From the NCBI GenBank assembly GCA_938023705.1, contig CALJDJ010000017.1, forward strand, positions 1-40,471: a stretch of 40,471 bases of DNA. Direction: 5' to 3'. This document shows positions 1-5,947 of the stretch, one piece after another (the stretch's first letter is position 1; each line of letters begins with the position of its first letter). The stretch comes from an uncultured Collinsella sp. (GTDB lineage Bacteria > Actinomycetota > Coriobacteriia > Coriobacteriales > Coriobacteriaceae). The notes under the pieces are model-generated. The model was not told the DNA's origin and did no database searches. It saw only the letters and a program-made list of their open reading frames with translations. The position numbers and the translations under genes were made by a program.

Positions 1-7
1 AGTTCCG

Positions 8-55
8 CACGCAAAGGAAAGCACTTAATGTGCTTTCCGTCTTGCGCAGGACTGT
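8..55 (-). terminator. Hairpin terminator/repeat after kduD-like gene (copy 1)
   Basis: Read on the minus strand, the sequence after the kduD-like stop folds into a hairpin with inner arms at 16-24 and 30-38 (GGAAAGCAC with GTGCTTTCC) and outer arms CGCAA/TTGCG at 10-14 and 42-46. The flank ACAGTCCTGCGCAAGAC (39-55, minus strand) is identical to the flank of the element after gatB at the far end of the window. The inner stem differs between the two copies but stays paired. It is probably an intrinsic terminator carried by a dispersed repeat. Confidence 0.6.
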
Positions 56-97
56 CCGAGCAGCAGACTTAACTGCCGACCGCCTCGCCCGGTTTCC

Positions 98-907
98 TTA
101 TTGCGGCTGTTTGCCGATGTATGCGAGTATGCCGCCGTCCACGTACAGAATGTGCCCGTTGACGAAGTTCGATGCGTCGGAAGCCAGGAACACGGCGGGA
201 CCCTTCAAGTCCTCGGGCGTGCCCCAACGGGCGGCCGGCGTCTTGGCAATGATGAACTGGTCAAATGGGTGACGGCTGCCGTCGGGCTGCGTCTCGCGCA
301 GCGGTGCGGTCTGCGGGGTGGCGATGTAGCCCGGCCCAATGCCGTTGCACTGGATATTGGCCTCGCCAAACTCGGAGCAGATGTTCTTGGTAAGCATCTT
401 GAGTCCGCCCTTGGCGGCGGCATAGCCGGCGATGGTCTCGCGGCCGAGCTCGCTCATCATGGAGCAGATATTGATGATCTTGCCGTGGCCCTTGGCGATC
501 ATGCCCGGCAGGCAGGCCTTGGACACGATAAACGGCGCATTGAGGTCAATGTCGACGACGCGACGGAAGTCCTCGGCGCTCATGTCGAGCATCGGCGTGC
601 GCTGGATGACGCCGGCATTGTTGACGAGGATGTCGGGCGTGGTGCCAAAATCGGCCTCGATCTTGGCGATGAGCTCGGCGACGGCGGCCTCATCGGTGAC
701 GTCGGCAACATAGCCGTGAGCATCAAAGCCTAGCTCGCGGTAGTGCTTCTCGGCCTCGGCGACTTTGTCGGCGTGACGGGCGTTAAAGGCGATTCTGGCG
801 CCGGCTTCGCCGAGTGCCTCGGCCATGGCCATGCCGATGCCATAGGTGGCGCCGGTCACGAGCGCGACCTTGCCGTCTAGGCGGAAGCTGTCCATAAGGT
901 TAGACAT
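98..907 (-). CDS. kduD: SDR-family dehydrogenase, KduD / gluconate 5-dehydrogenase-like
   Basis: This 269-residue protein is a classical short-chain dehydrogenase. It has the nucleotide-binding motif TGATYGIG near the N-terminus, the NNAG motif, and the catalytic Ser followed by Tyr-x-x-x-Lys (YAAAK). The sequence resembles 2-dehydro-3-deoxy-D-gluconate 5-dehydrogenase (KduD) and gluconate 5-dehydrogenases, which are hard to separate by sequence. The neighbouring KDG kinase and KDPG aldolase favour KduD, which would reduce 2,5-diketo-3-deoxygluconate to KDG with NAD(P)H in the cytosol. The ATG at 907 is chosen because GGAAGG lies just upstream; an ATG at 934 has no such site. A TATACT -10 box lies at 966-971 (minus strand), and GntR-type half-sites lie about 50 bases further upstream at 1011-1040. 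The gene is followed by a hairpin terminator. The family is certain; the exact substrate is inferred. Confidence 0.85.
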   Translation of the reverse strand: MSNLMDSFRLDGKVALVTGATYGIGMAMAEALGEAGARIAFNARHADKVAEAEKHYRELGFDAHGYVADVTDEAAVAELIAKIEADFGTTPDILVNNAGVIQRTPMLDMSAEDFRRVVDIDLNAPFIVSKACLPGMIAKGHGKIINICSMMSELGRETIAGYAAAKGGLKMLTKNICSEFGEANIQCNGIGPGYIATPQTAPLRETQPDGSRHPFDQFIIAKTPAARWGTPEDLKGPAVFLASDASNFVNGHILYVDGGILAYIGKQPQ

Positions 908-1010
908 TACAATCCTTCCAAAAGAAACGTTCATCTATATAAGTCTTGCTTCTATTACAAGTTCAGTATAGGAGAAGCGGAGGAATTAAAAGTCAGGTTT
1001 TCCTAGAATC

Positions 1011-1040
1011 AGGTGAACGTTCACTTTTAAAAGGTGAACG
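1011..1040. promoter_or_regulatory. GntR-type operator upstream of kduD-like gene
   Basis: AGGTGAACGTTCACTT at 1011-1026 is nearly identical to the perfect palindrome in front of the gntR gene at 3832-3855. A further half-site AGGTGAACG follows at 1032-1040. The pair lies upstream of the TATACT box at 966-971 of the kduD-like gene, so the FCD regulator encoded at 3979-4671 probably binds here. Its position upstream of the promoter would fit activation or looping as well as repression. Confidence 0.65.
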
Positions 1041-1086
1041 GTTGTAGCCGCTCGTCGCGATATCTGCTACATGGAGTAGCGCCCGT

Positions 1087-1160
1087 GCGCATCGCATTTC
1101 TCCTCTCATAGATGCGCGGCGCAAGAGGTCCCGAGTTCAACACGAGCTCGGGGTCTTTTT
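1087..1160 (+). terminator. Orphan hairpin pair ending in a U-run
   Basis: Plus-strand arms GCGCATC (1087-1093) and GATGCGC (1111-1117) form one stem. A second stem of about 13 pairs, with three G-U pairs, runs from 1124 to about 1155 and ends in TTTTT. No plus-strand gene precedes it, so it is either the end of a short untranslated RNA starting near 1045 or a leftover terminator. No convincing promoter was seen. Confidence 0.4.
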
Positions 1161-1184
1161 GTTTGGATTACGGACGCATTGCCG

Positions 1185-1320
1185 GACGAAAACACTATGC
1201 GTTTGGTAAATAGTCGTATGAACGTGAAATTTGTATCTAGTTTCCGTACGCAAATAAGACGAAAACAGTTTGCGTCTGGTTCTAAGCCGTACGCAAATGT
1301 TTTTCGTCTTATAATACGGT
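1185..1320 (+). promoter_or_regulatory. Promoter with repeated operator motif before the AlbA_2 gene
   Basis: A consensus -10 box TATAAT lies at 1310-1315. The motif GACGAAAACA-n3-TGCGT occurs in direct orientation at 1185 and 1258 and inverted as ACGCAAATGTTTTTCGTC at 1291-1308, with a partial inverted copy near 1244. The two direct copies extend over about 36 bases with few changes. This clustering next to a gene with a C-terminal winged helix suggests autoregulation. Confidence 0.6.
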
Positions 1321-1354
1321 TCAGATGAGCATGAAAAGGAGAAGGACCGTACGT

Positions 1355-2608
1355 ATGGTTGTCAGAGAGAGTCCTACCGTCGAATACAAGGAAAGCGTAA
1401 CGCCGACGTTTCTTAAAACGGTGAGCGCCTATGCAAACTACGGGACGGGCAAGATAGAGTTTGGCGTTGACGACGGTGGTGTTGCAGTCGGTCTTTCTGA
1501 CCCGGTTGCGGAGTGTCTGCGCATCGAGAACATGATTAATGACAGTCTGGATCCTGCGCCTCGTTACACGCTCGAGCTCGACGAGAACCGCGGAACTGTA
1601 ACGCTTACGGTTTACGAGGGGCAGGACAAGCCCTATCGAAGCAAGGGGAAGGCCTACAGGCGAAATGATTCGGCGACGGTAGAGGTCGACCGTTTTGAGT
1701 ACGGCAGGCTGACGCTCGAAGGCAGCAATCTGACGTTCGATGCGCTCACCTCGGCTCGCCAGGACCTGAGTTTTCATACGCTCGAACACAAGTGCATCGA
1801 GCATCTAGGCATTTCTGAGCTCACGTCGGATATCATGCGAACGCTTCGCCTGCTCGGCAAGGATGGCTATACCAATGCCGCGGCGATATTGGCGGATAAC
1901 AACGAATTTCCGGGCATCGACTGCGTTCGTTTTGGCGACACCGAGGACGTGCTTTTAGATCGTGAGACGACGACGGGCCTGTCTGCAATTGAGCAGGTTG
2001 ATAGAGCAGTTGCCATGTTCGCGCGCTACTATCGTTATGAGCGCATCGAAGGTGTCGAGCGTGTTCAGACCGACCGGATTCCCCTCGAGGCATTCCGCGA
2101 GGCAGTTGCAAACGCTCTAGTGCATCGGACGTGGGACGTGCAAGCGAATGTTCAGGTTGCTCTGTATGATGATCGCGTCGTTGTGACTTCACCCGGGTCG
2201 TTGCCCGCTGGCTTGACGACGGAGCAATACCTGTATGGACAGATATCCGTGCTCAGAAATCCCATCGTTGCCGAGGTCTTCTTAAAGTTGGACTATATCG
2301 AGAAGTTTGGAACGGGAATTGCGCGCATTAGGCGTGCCTATCGCGATTCGATTAATCAGCCGGTCTTTGATATTCGTGGCGGCGTGGTAGCTGTCGCGTT
2401 GCCCGTTACCGATGCCTTTGAAGGGTCTGGAGAAGAGGCTCAGGTTCTTAAGGCCTTGTCGGGCGGACGAATTATGTCGCGAAGTGAGATTGAGAAACAG
2501 ACGGGGCTGAGCCGTGCGCGAACACTGTCCGCGCTCGAATCTCTGCTCAGCCGAAACGCGATCATGAAACAGGGGACAGGCCGCGCCACGAAATACGAGC
2601 GAGCGTAG
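1355..2608 (+). CDS. AlbA_2 (schlafen-like) / RecG-like ATP-binding regulator
   Basis: This 417-residue protein has an N-terminal AlbA_2 (schlafen AlbA-like) putative DNA-binding domain (about 1-120, with the VEYKES start and the SAYANYGTG segment). A middle GHKL-type ATPase region follows (the HATPase_c_4 group found in RecG-like regulators): EAFREAVANALVHR resembles the N box, and FGTGI resembles a G box. It ends in a winged helix-turn-helix of about 60 residues. Such proteins are annotated as transcriptional regulators or ATP-dependent DNA helicase-related; their ligands are largely unknown. The ATG at 1355 is chosen because AAGGAGAAGGA lies about ten bases upstream, while the ATG at 1325 has no site. 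The upstream repeated motifs suggest self-control. It stands alone, with its own terminator, between the kduD-like gene and the membrane-protein gene. No link to sugar-acid metabolism is visible. Confidence 0.8.
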   Translation: MVVRESPTVEYKESVTPTFLKTVSAYANYGTGKIEFGVDDGGVAVGLSDPVAECLRIENMINDSLDPAPRYTLELDENRGTVTLTVYEGQDKPYRSKGKAYRRNDSATVEVDRFEYGRLTLEGSNLTFDALTSARQDLSFHTLEHKCIEHLGISELTSDIMRTLRLLGKDGYTNAAAILADNNEFPGIDCVRFGDTEDVLLDRETTTGLSAIEQVDRAVAMFARYYRYERIEGVERVQTDRIPLEAFREAVANALVHRTWDVQANVQVALYDDRVVVTSPGSLPAGLTTEQYLYGQISVLRNPIVAEVFLKLDYIEKFGTGIARIRRAYRDSINQPVFDIRGGVVAVALPVTDAFEGSGEEAQVLKALSGGRIMSRSEIEKQTGLSRARTLSALESLLSRNAIMKQGTGRATKYERA

Positions 2609-2633
2609 TCCGAAAGACCTGTGTTACCAGGCA

Positions 2634-2665
2634 GGCCCCAAGCCGCGAATGGCTTGGGGCCTTTT
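2634..2665 (+). terminator. Intrinsic terminator of the AlbA_2 gene
   Basis: GGCCCCAAGCC at 2634-2644 pairs perfectly with GGCTTGGGGCC at 2651-2661 around a six-base loop, followed by TTTT. Confidence 0.9.
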
Positions 2666-2831
2666 GCATGCCGGCTGGCAATGGACCAATTTATGTCAAG
2701 TTATAGCAACATATAGCTCCGCTTGCGGGGTTTGCGACGGGCTATTCCTCATCGTCCGTATAGCGCGTGCGTCGTTATTTGCGACATCGATATGCCGGGC
2801 ACTCGAGCCTCGTTTGCTCCGCGGCTGTTCG

Positions 2832-3515
2832 CTATTTGGCGCCAAACGCCATGCGGACGAATCGCTGGGCAAACAGCTTGTTGGCGAAGTTGATGATGTG
2901 GCCCAAGAACAGTGCCGAGATGGCGGTGGTTACGCCAAAGCCGCCTAAGTTGTGCATGCATACCAGCGACAGCGTGAGCGAGGCGGCGACATGCGAGCAA
3001 TCGAACATGACCTTTACGTCTCCAAAACGGCGCTTGAGCTTTTCCGCAATGACCTGCACCAAGCCGTCGGGTGCGTTGGGGACAACGCCCATGTTGACGA
3101 CGAGACTGACGCCAAATGCGGTGATAGCGAGGGAGAGCAGCATGGTCGCAACCTGCGCGGGGAGCGCCGTGGGATGCAGCGGGTTGAACGCCATGAACAG
3201 ATCGGTGAAGCCGCCCATTAGCGTTGAAAAGCAAAGCTCGAGCAAAATGCGCGGTTGAAATTCGCGTCGCAAGATGGCGAGCTGCGCCGCGATGTAAGCG
3301 ACATAGGTAGTTGTAATCCAAAAGCCGAGCGTCTTGCCCGTGAGCATGGATAGGGTCGTGGCAAAGCACGTGAGCGCGGCGACGCCCAGGCCAGATGCCG
3401 TCTGGAGGCTCATACCGAGTGCCAGCACGGCAACGCCCGCCAGATACATCAGCATTCTTATGACGGTATGACGCCAGTCGATCTTCTCGCCATGCATGAT
3501 GATGAGCGGTCGCAT
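2832..3515 (-). CDS. Membrane protein, YitT/YczE-like, co-regulated with kdgK and eda
   Basis: This 227-residue integral membrane protein has about five to six hydrophobic segments and resembles the YczE/YyaS/YitT group of unknown function, including the typical segment GLGVAALTCFATTLS. The ATG at 3515 is chosen because AAAGGA lies upstream; an upstream ATG at 3596 would run through the conserved leader. Its 5' leader carries both RNA-like elements of this locus in tandem (alpha at 3710-3759, beta at 3566-3684), behind a promoter and LacI-type operator matching those of kdgK. That shared control is the main clue to its job: it probably moves or senses a sugar acid or pathway intermediate such as KDG. 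This is inference; the family has no established substrate. ATCCTT and AAAGGAT next to the start can pair and would hide the ribosome-binding site. Confidence 0.75.
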   Translation of the reverse strand: MRPLIIMHGEKIDWRHTVIRMLMYLAGVAVLALGMSLQTASGLGVAALTCFATTLSMLTGKTLGFWITTTYVAYIAAQLAILRREFQPRILLELCFSTLMGGFTDLFMAFNPLHPTALPAQVATMLLSLAITAFGVSLVVNMGVVPNAPDGLVQVIAEKLKRRFGDVKVMFDCSHVAASLTLSLVCMHNLGGFGVTTAISALFLGHIINFANKLFAQRFVRMAFGAK

Positions 3516-3565
3516 GCTGCTGCATCCTTTCGATTGAAGGATATTTAAAGAGAAATGTCTGACCT

Positions 3566-3684
3566 GGGCCGGCAAAAAGAGGGTTATCGGAGGCACTGCC
3601 TCAACGACAGAAAAGCCGGCCCCATGGTCAGTCGTCTAGGAATGTCTCGTTGTGCCGGAATGGGACTGAAGGGCTCAACGAGAC
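3566..3684 (-). promoter_or_regulatory. Element beta, copy 1: structured leader RNA before the YitT-like gene
   Basis: Read on the minus strand the element starts with a 9-bp helix (3676-3684 with 3644-3652). Its loop holds CAGTCCCATTCCGG. A linker with ATTCCTAGACGACTG follows, whose GACTG (3629-3633) can pair with the loop CAGTC (3664-3668) as a pseudoknot. A second helix of 8 bp (3615-3622 with 3566-3573) encloses a small hairpin and the stretch TGCCTCCGATAACC. The copy at 5752-5873 has the same conserved blocks, while both helices have different paired sequences. That compensatory change argues for a functional RNA. The end lies 50 bases before the start codon. I do not recognise it as a known riboswitch class. 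Confidence 0.7.
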
Positions 3685-3709
3685 GGGAAGAAAGCAAATG
3701 GCATGGCAT

Positions 3710-3759
3710 GGGCAATAGGATGCCAAGATGGTAGGGTGCGTCTTAGCATCCTATTGCCC
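3710..3759 (-). promoter_or_regulatory. Element alpha, copy 1: hairpin with conserved 22-nt loop
   Basis: Perfect 14-bp arms at 3710-3723 and 3746-3759 enclose a 22-base loop which on the minus strand contains ACCCTACC flanked by AAGACG and CATCTTG. The loop matches that of copy 2 (7044-7065) at 18 of 22 positions, whereas the arms share little sequence but pair perfectly in both. It starts eight bases past the LacI-type operator, near the 5' end of the predicted transcript, and precedes element beta. Confidence 0.7.
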
Positions 3760-3767
3760 AGGCTTGA

Positions 3768-3817
3768 CGAAATCGGTTTCGTTGAGATTTAGTATACGTA
3801 TGGGAATCCATTTGCAA
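3768..3817 (-). promoter_or_regulatory. Promoter and LacI-type operator of the YitT-like gene
   Basis: On the minus strand TTGCAA (3812-3817) and TATACT (3791-3796) are separated by 15 bases and followed nine bases later by CGAAACCGATTTCG (3768-3781). The 14-base operator is identical to one before kdgK (7101-7114), and the promoter spacing is also the same. Sites of this form, with a central CG, are typical of LacI-family repressors, and the position over or just past the expected start of transcription fits repression. Confidence 0.75.
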
Positions 3818-3831
3818 AGCGAAATAGAAGA

Positions 3832-3855
3832 AATTAGGTGAACGTTCACCTAATT
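3832..3855. promoter_or_regulatory. GntR-type operator, perfect 24-bp palindrome
   Basis: AATTAGGTGAAC and GTTCACCTAATT form an uninterrupted 24-bp palindrome between the divergent YitT-like and gntR genes. The core AGGTGAACGTTCACCT recurs before the kduD-like gene at 1011-1026. It is the likely binding site of the FCD regulator encoded next door, and would give autoregulation. Confidence 0.8.
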
Positions 3856-3922
3856 GCAACAACTTATCGGTCAAAAGCCGAATCCCGGCCCTACCCCTCA
3901 AACATCGCCGTGGGATGGGGGA

Positions 3923-3933
3923 TGCGATAGTAT
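3923..3933 (+). promoter_or_regulatory. Extended -10 promoter of gntR
   Basis: TGCGATAGTAT at 3923-3933 matches an extended -10 box (TG, one base, GATAGT). The same 11 bases occur before the glutamine-synthetase-like gene at 8317-8327. Transcription would begin close to 3938, so the GTG at 3937 would be nearly leaderless and the ATG at 3979 is the better start. Confidence 0.5.
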
Positions 3934-3978
3934 TACGTGGAGTTATTCGACAAACCGTGGGCTTCATTCGAGGGCTTT

Positions 3979-4671
3979 ATGGAACAGCACCAGCATTATC
4001 AGAGCCTGCAAGATCAGGCATACAACGCATTGCGCTCCAAGATCATCTATGCCGAGCTCAAGCCCGGCACGCGCTTATCGGCGATCGGTCTGGAAAAGGA
4101 GACGGGAATCGGGCGCACGCCCATTCGCGAGTCCTTTGTACGCCTGCGCGAGCAAGAGCTGGTGGAAACGCGTCCCAAAAGCGGCACCTACGTCTCTAAG
4201 ATCAGCATGGAACGCGCCGAGAACGCCTGTTTCTTGCGCGAGAAACTCGAGAGAAGCGTACTCATTAAATGCTGCTCTGCCGCCACGCCCGAGCAAAAGC
4301 ATCGGCTCGGGCAGATTCTTGCCGAGTCCGAGTCACTCGATCATCGTGAAACGCGTCGCTTTTTTGATCTGGACAACCTGTTCCACGAGACATGTTTTGA
4401 GATTGCCGGCCGCCACATGTTGTGGGATTGGATGAAGAGCGTCAACACGCATTTCGAGCGATACAACTGGTTGCGTATGGTGTCGCAGGATCTGGACTGG
4501 GCGCCGATCCGTGGGCAACATCGCCGGATTCTTGAGGCCATTAAGAAGGGCGATACCGACACGGCGAGCTACCTGGCAGAGACGCACCTGCATCTAATGC
4601 CCGAGGAGCAGGGCCCGGTTATCGCCTTGCATCCCGACTACTTTGAGCTGTCCAAAGACTCGGCAATCTAA
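3979..4671 (+). CDS. GntR-family transcriptional regulator with FCD domain
   Basis: The 230-residue protein has an N-terminal GntR winged helix (about 5-75, with LKPGTRLSAIGLEKETGIGRTPIRE) and a C-terminal FCD effector domain. The FCD metal-site residues are visible: Asp and His in LDNLFHE, His in RGQHRRI and His in AETHLHLM. FCD regulators often respond to sugar acids or their aldonates, which fits the surrounding uronate genes. The ATG at 3979 is preferred because GAGGG precedes it and a -10 box overlaps the upstream GTG at 3937; the longer form would add 14 residues. A 24-bp palindrome upstream and a matching site before the kduD-like gene suggest it controls itself and that gene. The effector is unknown; a hexuronate or KDG-related acid is an inference. 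Confidence 0.85.
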   Translation: MEQHQHYQSLQDQAYNALRSKIIYAELKPGTRLSAIGLEKETGIGRTPIRESFVRLREQELVETRPKSGTYVSKISMERAENACFLREKLERSVLIKCCSAATPEQKHRLGQILAESESLDHRETRRFFDLDNLFHETCFEIAGRHMLWDWMKSVNTHFERYNWLRMVSQDLDWAPIRGQHRRILEAIKKGDTDTASYLAETHLHLMPEEQGPVIALHPDYFELSKDSAI

Positions 4672-4689
4672 TTCGTCCTCTTTATTAGT

Positions 4690-4851
4690 TGCGGTTAAAT
4701 AGGGACTGTTTTGCGGCTTTGGCGGCGTAAGCAGTCCGTATTTCACCGCAAGTGCCGGGGCGCTGCCGGGGCACGAAAAGGCTGCGGCGCCGCTTGGAGG
4801 AAAAGACCGGAGGCAAGGGTCCATTCCTCCAGACGGCGCCGCAGCAGTTTT
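4690..4851 (+). terminator. Structured 3' region and terminator of gntR
   Basis: Downstream of gntR, paired arms TGCGGT/ACCGCA (4690-4695, 4745-4750) enclose GGACTG/CAGTCC (4703-4708, 4732-4737). A strong hairpin follows with arms 4782-4802 and about 4824-4844 (CTGCGGCGCCG with CGGCGCCGCAG, extended by GGAGGAA with TTCCTCC), ending near TTTT at 4848-4851. The second hairpin is a plausible terminator; the first has no assigned role. Confidence 0.6.
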
Positions 4852-4894
4852 GGTGGACTGGATTATGTTGAGTCGGTTGATTGACCGGGAAAGC

Positions 4895-4995
4895 AAAGCG
4901 GCTCGGGGGCGTGTCGCTTCCGTCACGTTCTATCAGCATACAAGACGGTTTTGGTTCTTGCTCGTGACGGAAACGGCGCGCTTCCGAGCCGCTTT
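4895..4995. repeat. 33-base inverted repeat between gntR and eda
   Basis: Arms at 4895-4927 and 4963-4995 pair over 33 bases around a 35-base centre. Of five differences from perfect pairing, four become G-U pairs if read as plus-strand RNA. The ends are AAAGCGGCTCGG and CCGAGCCGCTTT. It could be a small RNA, a MITE-like insertion or an extended 3' hairpin. There is no open reading frame of note in it. Confidence 0.5.
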
Positions 4996-5000
4996 AAGAG

Positions 5001-5033
5001 AAAAGGGGCGAGGTCTAGGGCACGCCCCCTTTC
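5001..5033 (-). terminator. Intrinsic terminator of the kdgK-eda transcript
   Basis: On the minus strand AAGGGGGCG and CGCCCCTTTT form a GC-rich stem around the loop, followed by TTTTCTC. It lies 17 bases beyond the eda stop codon. Confidence 0.75.
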
Positions 5034-5050
5034 ACGATAGAGAGCTAAAC

Positions 5051-5692
5051 CTAGCCGCGGACCTTCTTGACGACGTCCATGGCCTCGCGGGCAATCTGTT
5101 CGACCTTGGAGAAGTCGCCGTCGGCGAACAGGGCGGGCTTGACCATCCAGGTGCCACCGCAGGCGATGATGGCGGAGGAGCTCAGGTACTCCTCGACGTT
5201 GGCGGTGCTCACGCCGCCGGTGGGCATAAAGCGATGGCCGACAAACGGAGCAGCGAGGGCCTTGATGGTGTTCAGGCCGCCGTACTGAGCAGCGGGGAAG
5301 AACTTGGTGACCTTGAGGCCCAGGTTCTCGGCGGCGGTAACCTCGGAGGGGGTCACGGTGCCGGGAAGGACGGGCAGGTCGATGTCGATGCAGTGCTTTA
5401 CAACGTCCTCGTTGTAACCCGGGGAGACGATGAACTTGGCACCGGCGGCGCGGGCCTGCTCAACCTGCTCGACAGTCAGGACGGTGCCGGCGCCGACGCA
5501 CATCTCGGGCTCGGCCTCGGCCATAGCGGCGATGCACTCGGCGGCGCAGGCAGTGCGGAAGGTGACCTCGGCGGACTTCATGCCGGCTGCCATAAGGGCA
5601 TGGGCGAGCGGTGCGGCGTCCTCGACCTTATCGAGCACGACGACCGGCACGATGCCCAGGGACTCAAGCGTGGTGTAGAACTGATCGAACAT
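5051..5692 (-). CDS. eda: KDPG aldolase (2-dehydro-3-deoxyphosphogluconate aldolase)
   Basis: This 213-residue protein is a class I aldolase of the KDPG/KHG family, which splits 2-keto-3-deoxy-6-phosphogluconate into pyruvate and glyceraldehyde 3-phosphate. The catalytic Glu lies in AEVTFRT (Glu42), the Schiff-base Lys in KVTKFFPA (Lys130), and the phosphate loop is GGVS. Length is normal for the family. The ATG at 5692 is chosen because AAAGGA lies six bases upstream; a longer form from 5737 would begin inside the leader. kdgK lies 255 bases upstream on the same strand, and the spacer holds element beta (5752-5873). The two genes probably share a transcript from the kdgK promoter, with eda subject to an extra RNA-level control. 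This completes the route from KDG to central metabolism. Confidence 0.95.
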   Translation of the reverse strand: MFDQFYTTLESLGIVPVVVLDKVEDAAPLAHALMAAGMKSAEVTFRTACAAECIAAMAEAEPEMCVGAGTVLTVEQVEQARAAGAKFIVSPGYNEDVVKHCIDIDLPVLPGTVTPSEVTAAENLGLKVTKFFPAAQYGGLNTIKALAAPFVGHRFMPTGGVSTANVEEYLSSSAIIACGGTWMVKPALFADGDFSKVEQIAREAMDVVKKVRG

Positions 5693-5751
5693 GATGTTCC
5701 TTTCGATGTACGGCGCGCGCTGGCGCGTGATTGCCAAATATGCTGGTCATG

Positions 5752-5873
5752 AGCCGGTTTTGGATTGGTTATCGGAGGCACTGCTTGGGGTCACAAGCAA
5801 TTTCAAAACCGGCTGCGCGACCAGTCGTATAGGAAGTGCCAGGCAAAACCGGAATGGGACTGGTGGTTTTGCC
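5752..5873 (-). promoter_or_regulatory. Element beta, copy 2: structured RNA between kdgK and eda
   Basis: On the minus strand the first helix is GGCAAAACC with GGTTTTGCC (5865-5873 with 5842-5850), and its loop again holds CAGTCCCATTCC. The linker carries CTTCCTATACGACTG, and GACTG (5822-5826) can pair with the loop CAGTC (5858-5862). The second helix is a perfect 10 bp (5805-5814 with 5752-5761) and encloses a small hairpin (TGCTTG/CAAGCA) and TGCCTCCGATAACC. All three conserved blocks match copy 1, while the helices differ in sequence and remain paired. The element ends 59 bases before the eda start codon. No U-run follows it, so control of translation seems more likely than termination. 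Confidence 0.75.
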
Positions 5874-5892
5874 CGACCGGAGGAATCGGGGA

Positions 5893-5932
5893 GCGGGCTG
5901 CAGAGGTATGGGTATGGAAAGCTGCAGTCCGC
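5893..5932 (-). other. Hairpin after kdgK, before element beta
   Basis: GCGGGCTGCAG (5893-5903) pairs with CTGCAGTCCGC (5922-5932) over 11 positions, including one G-U. It lies just past the kdgK stop and lacks a U-run, so it may stabilise or process the kdgK-eda transcript rather than end it. Confidence 0.4.
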
Positions 5933-5947
5933 GGAATGGGGAACGAA

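Noticed and set aside
1124..1160. tRNA-like 3' end (GGTCCCGAGTTCAA)
   Set aside because: No acceptor, D or anticodon arm can be built upstream, and the stem is better explained as a terminator.
2667..2831. Possible gene or terminator between the AlbA_2 terminator and the YitT-like stop
   Set aside because: No convincing start signal, family feature or U-tailed hairpin was found in this short spacer.
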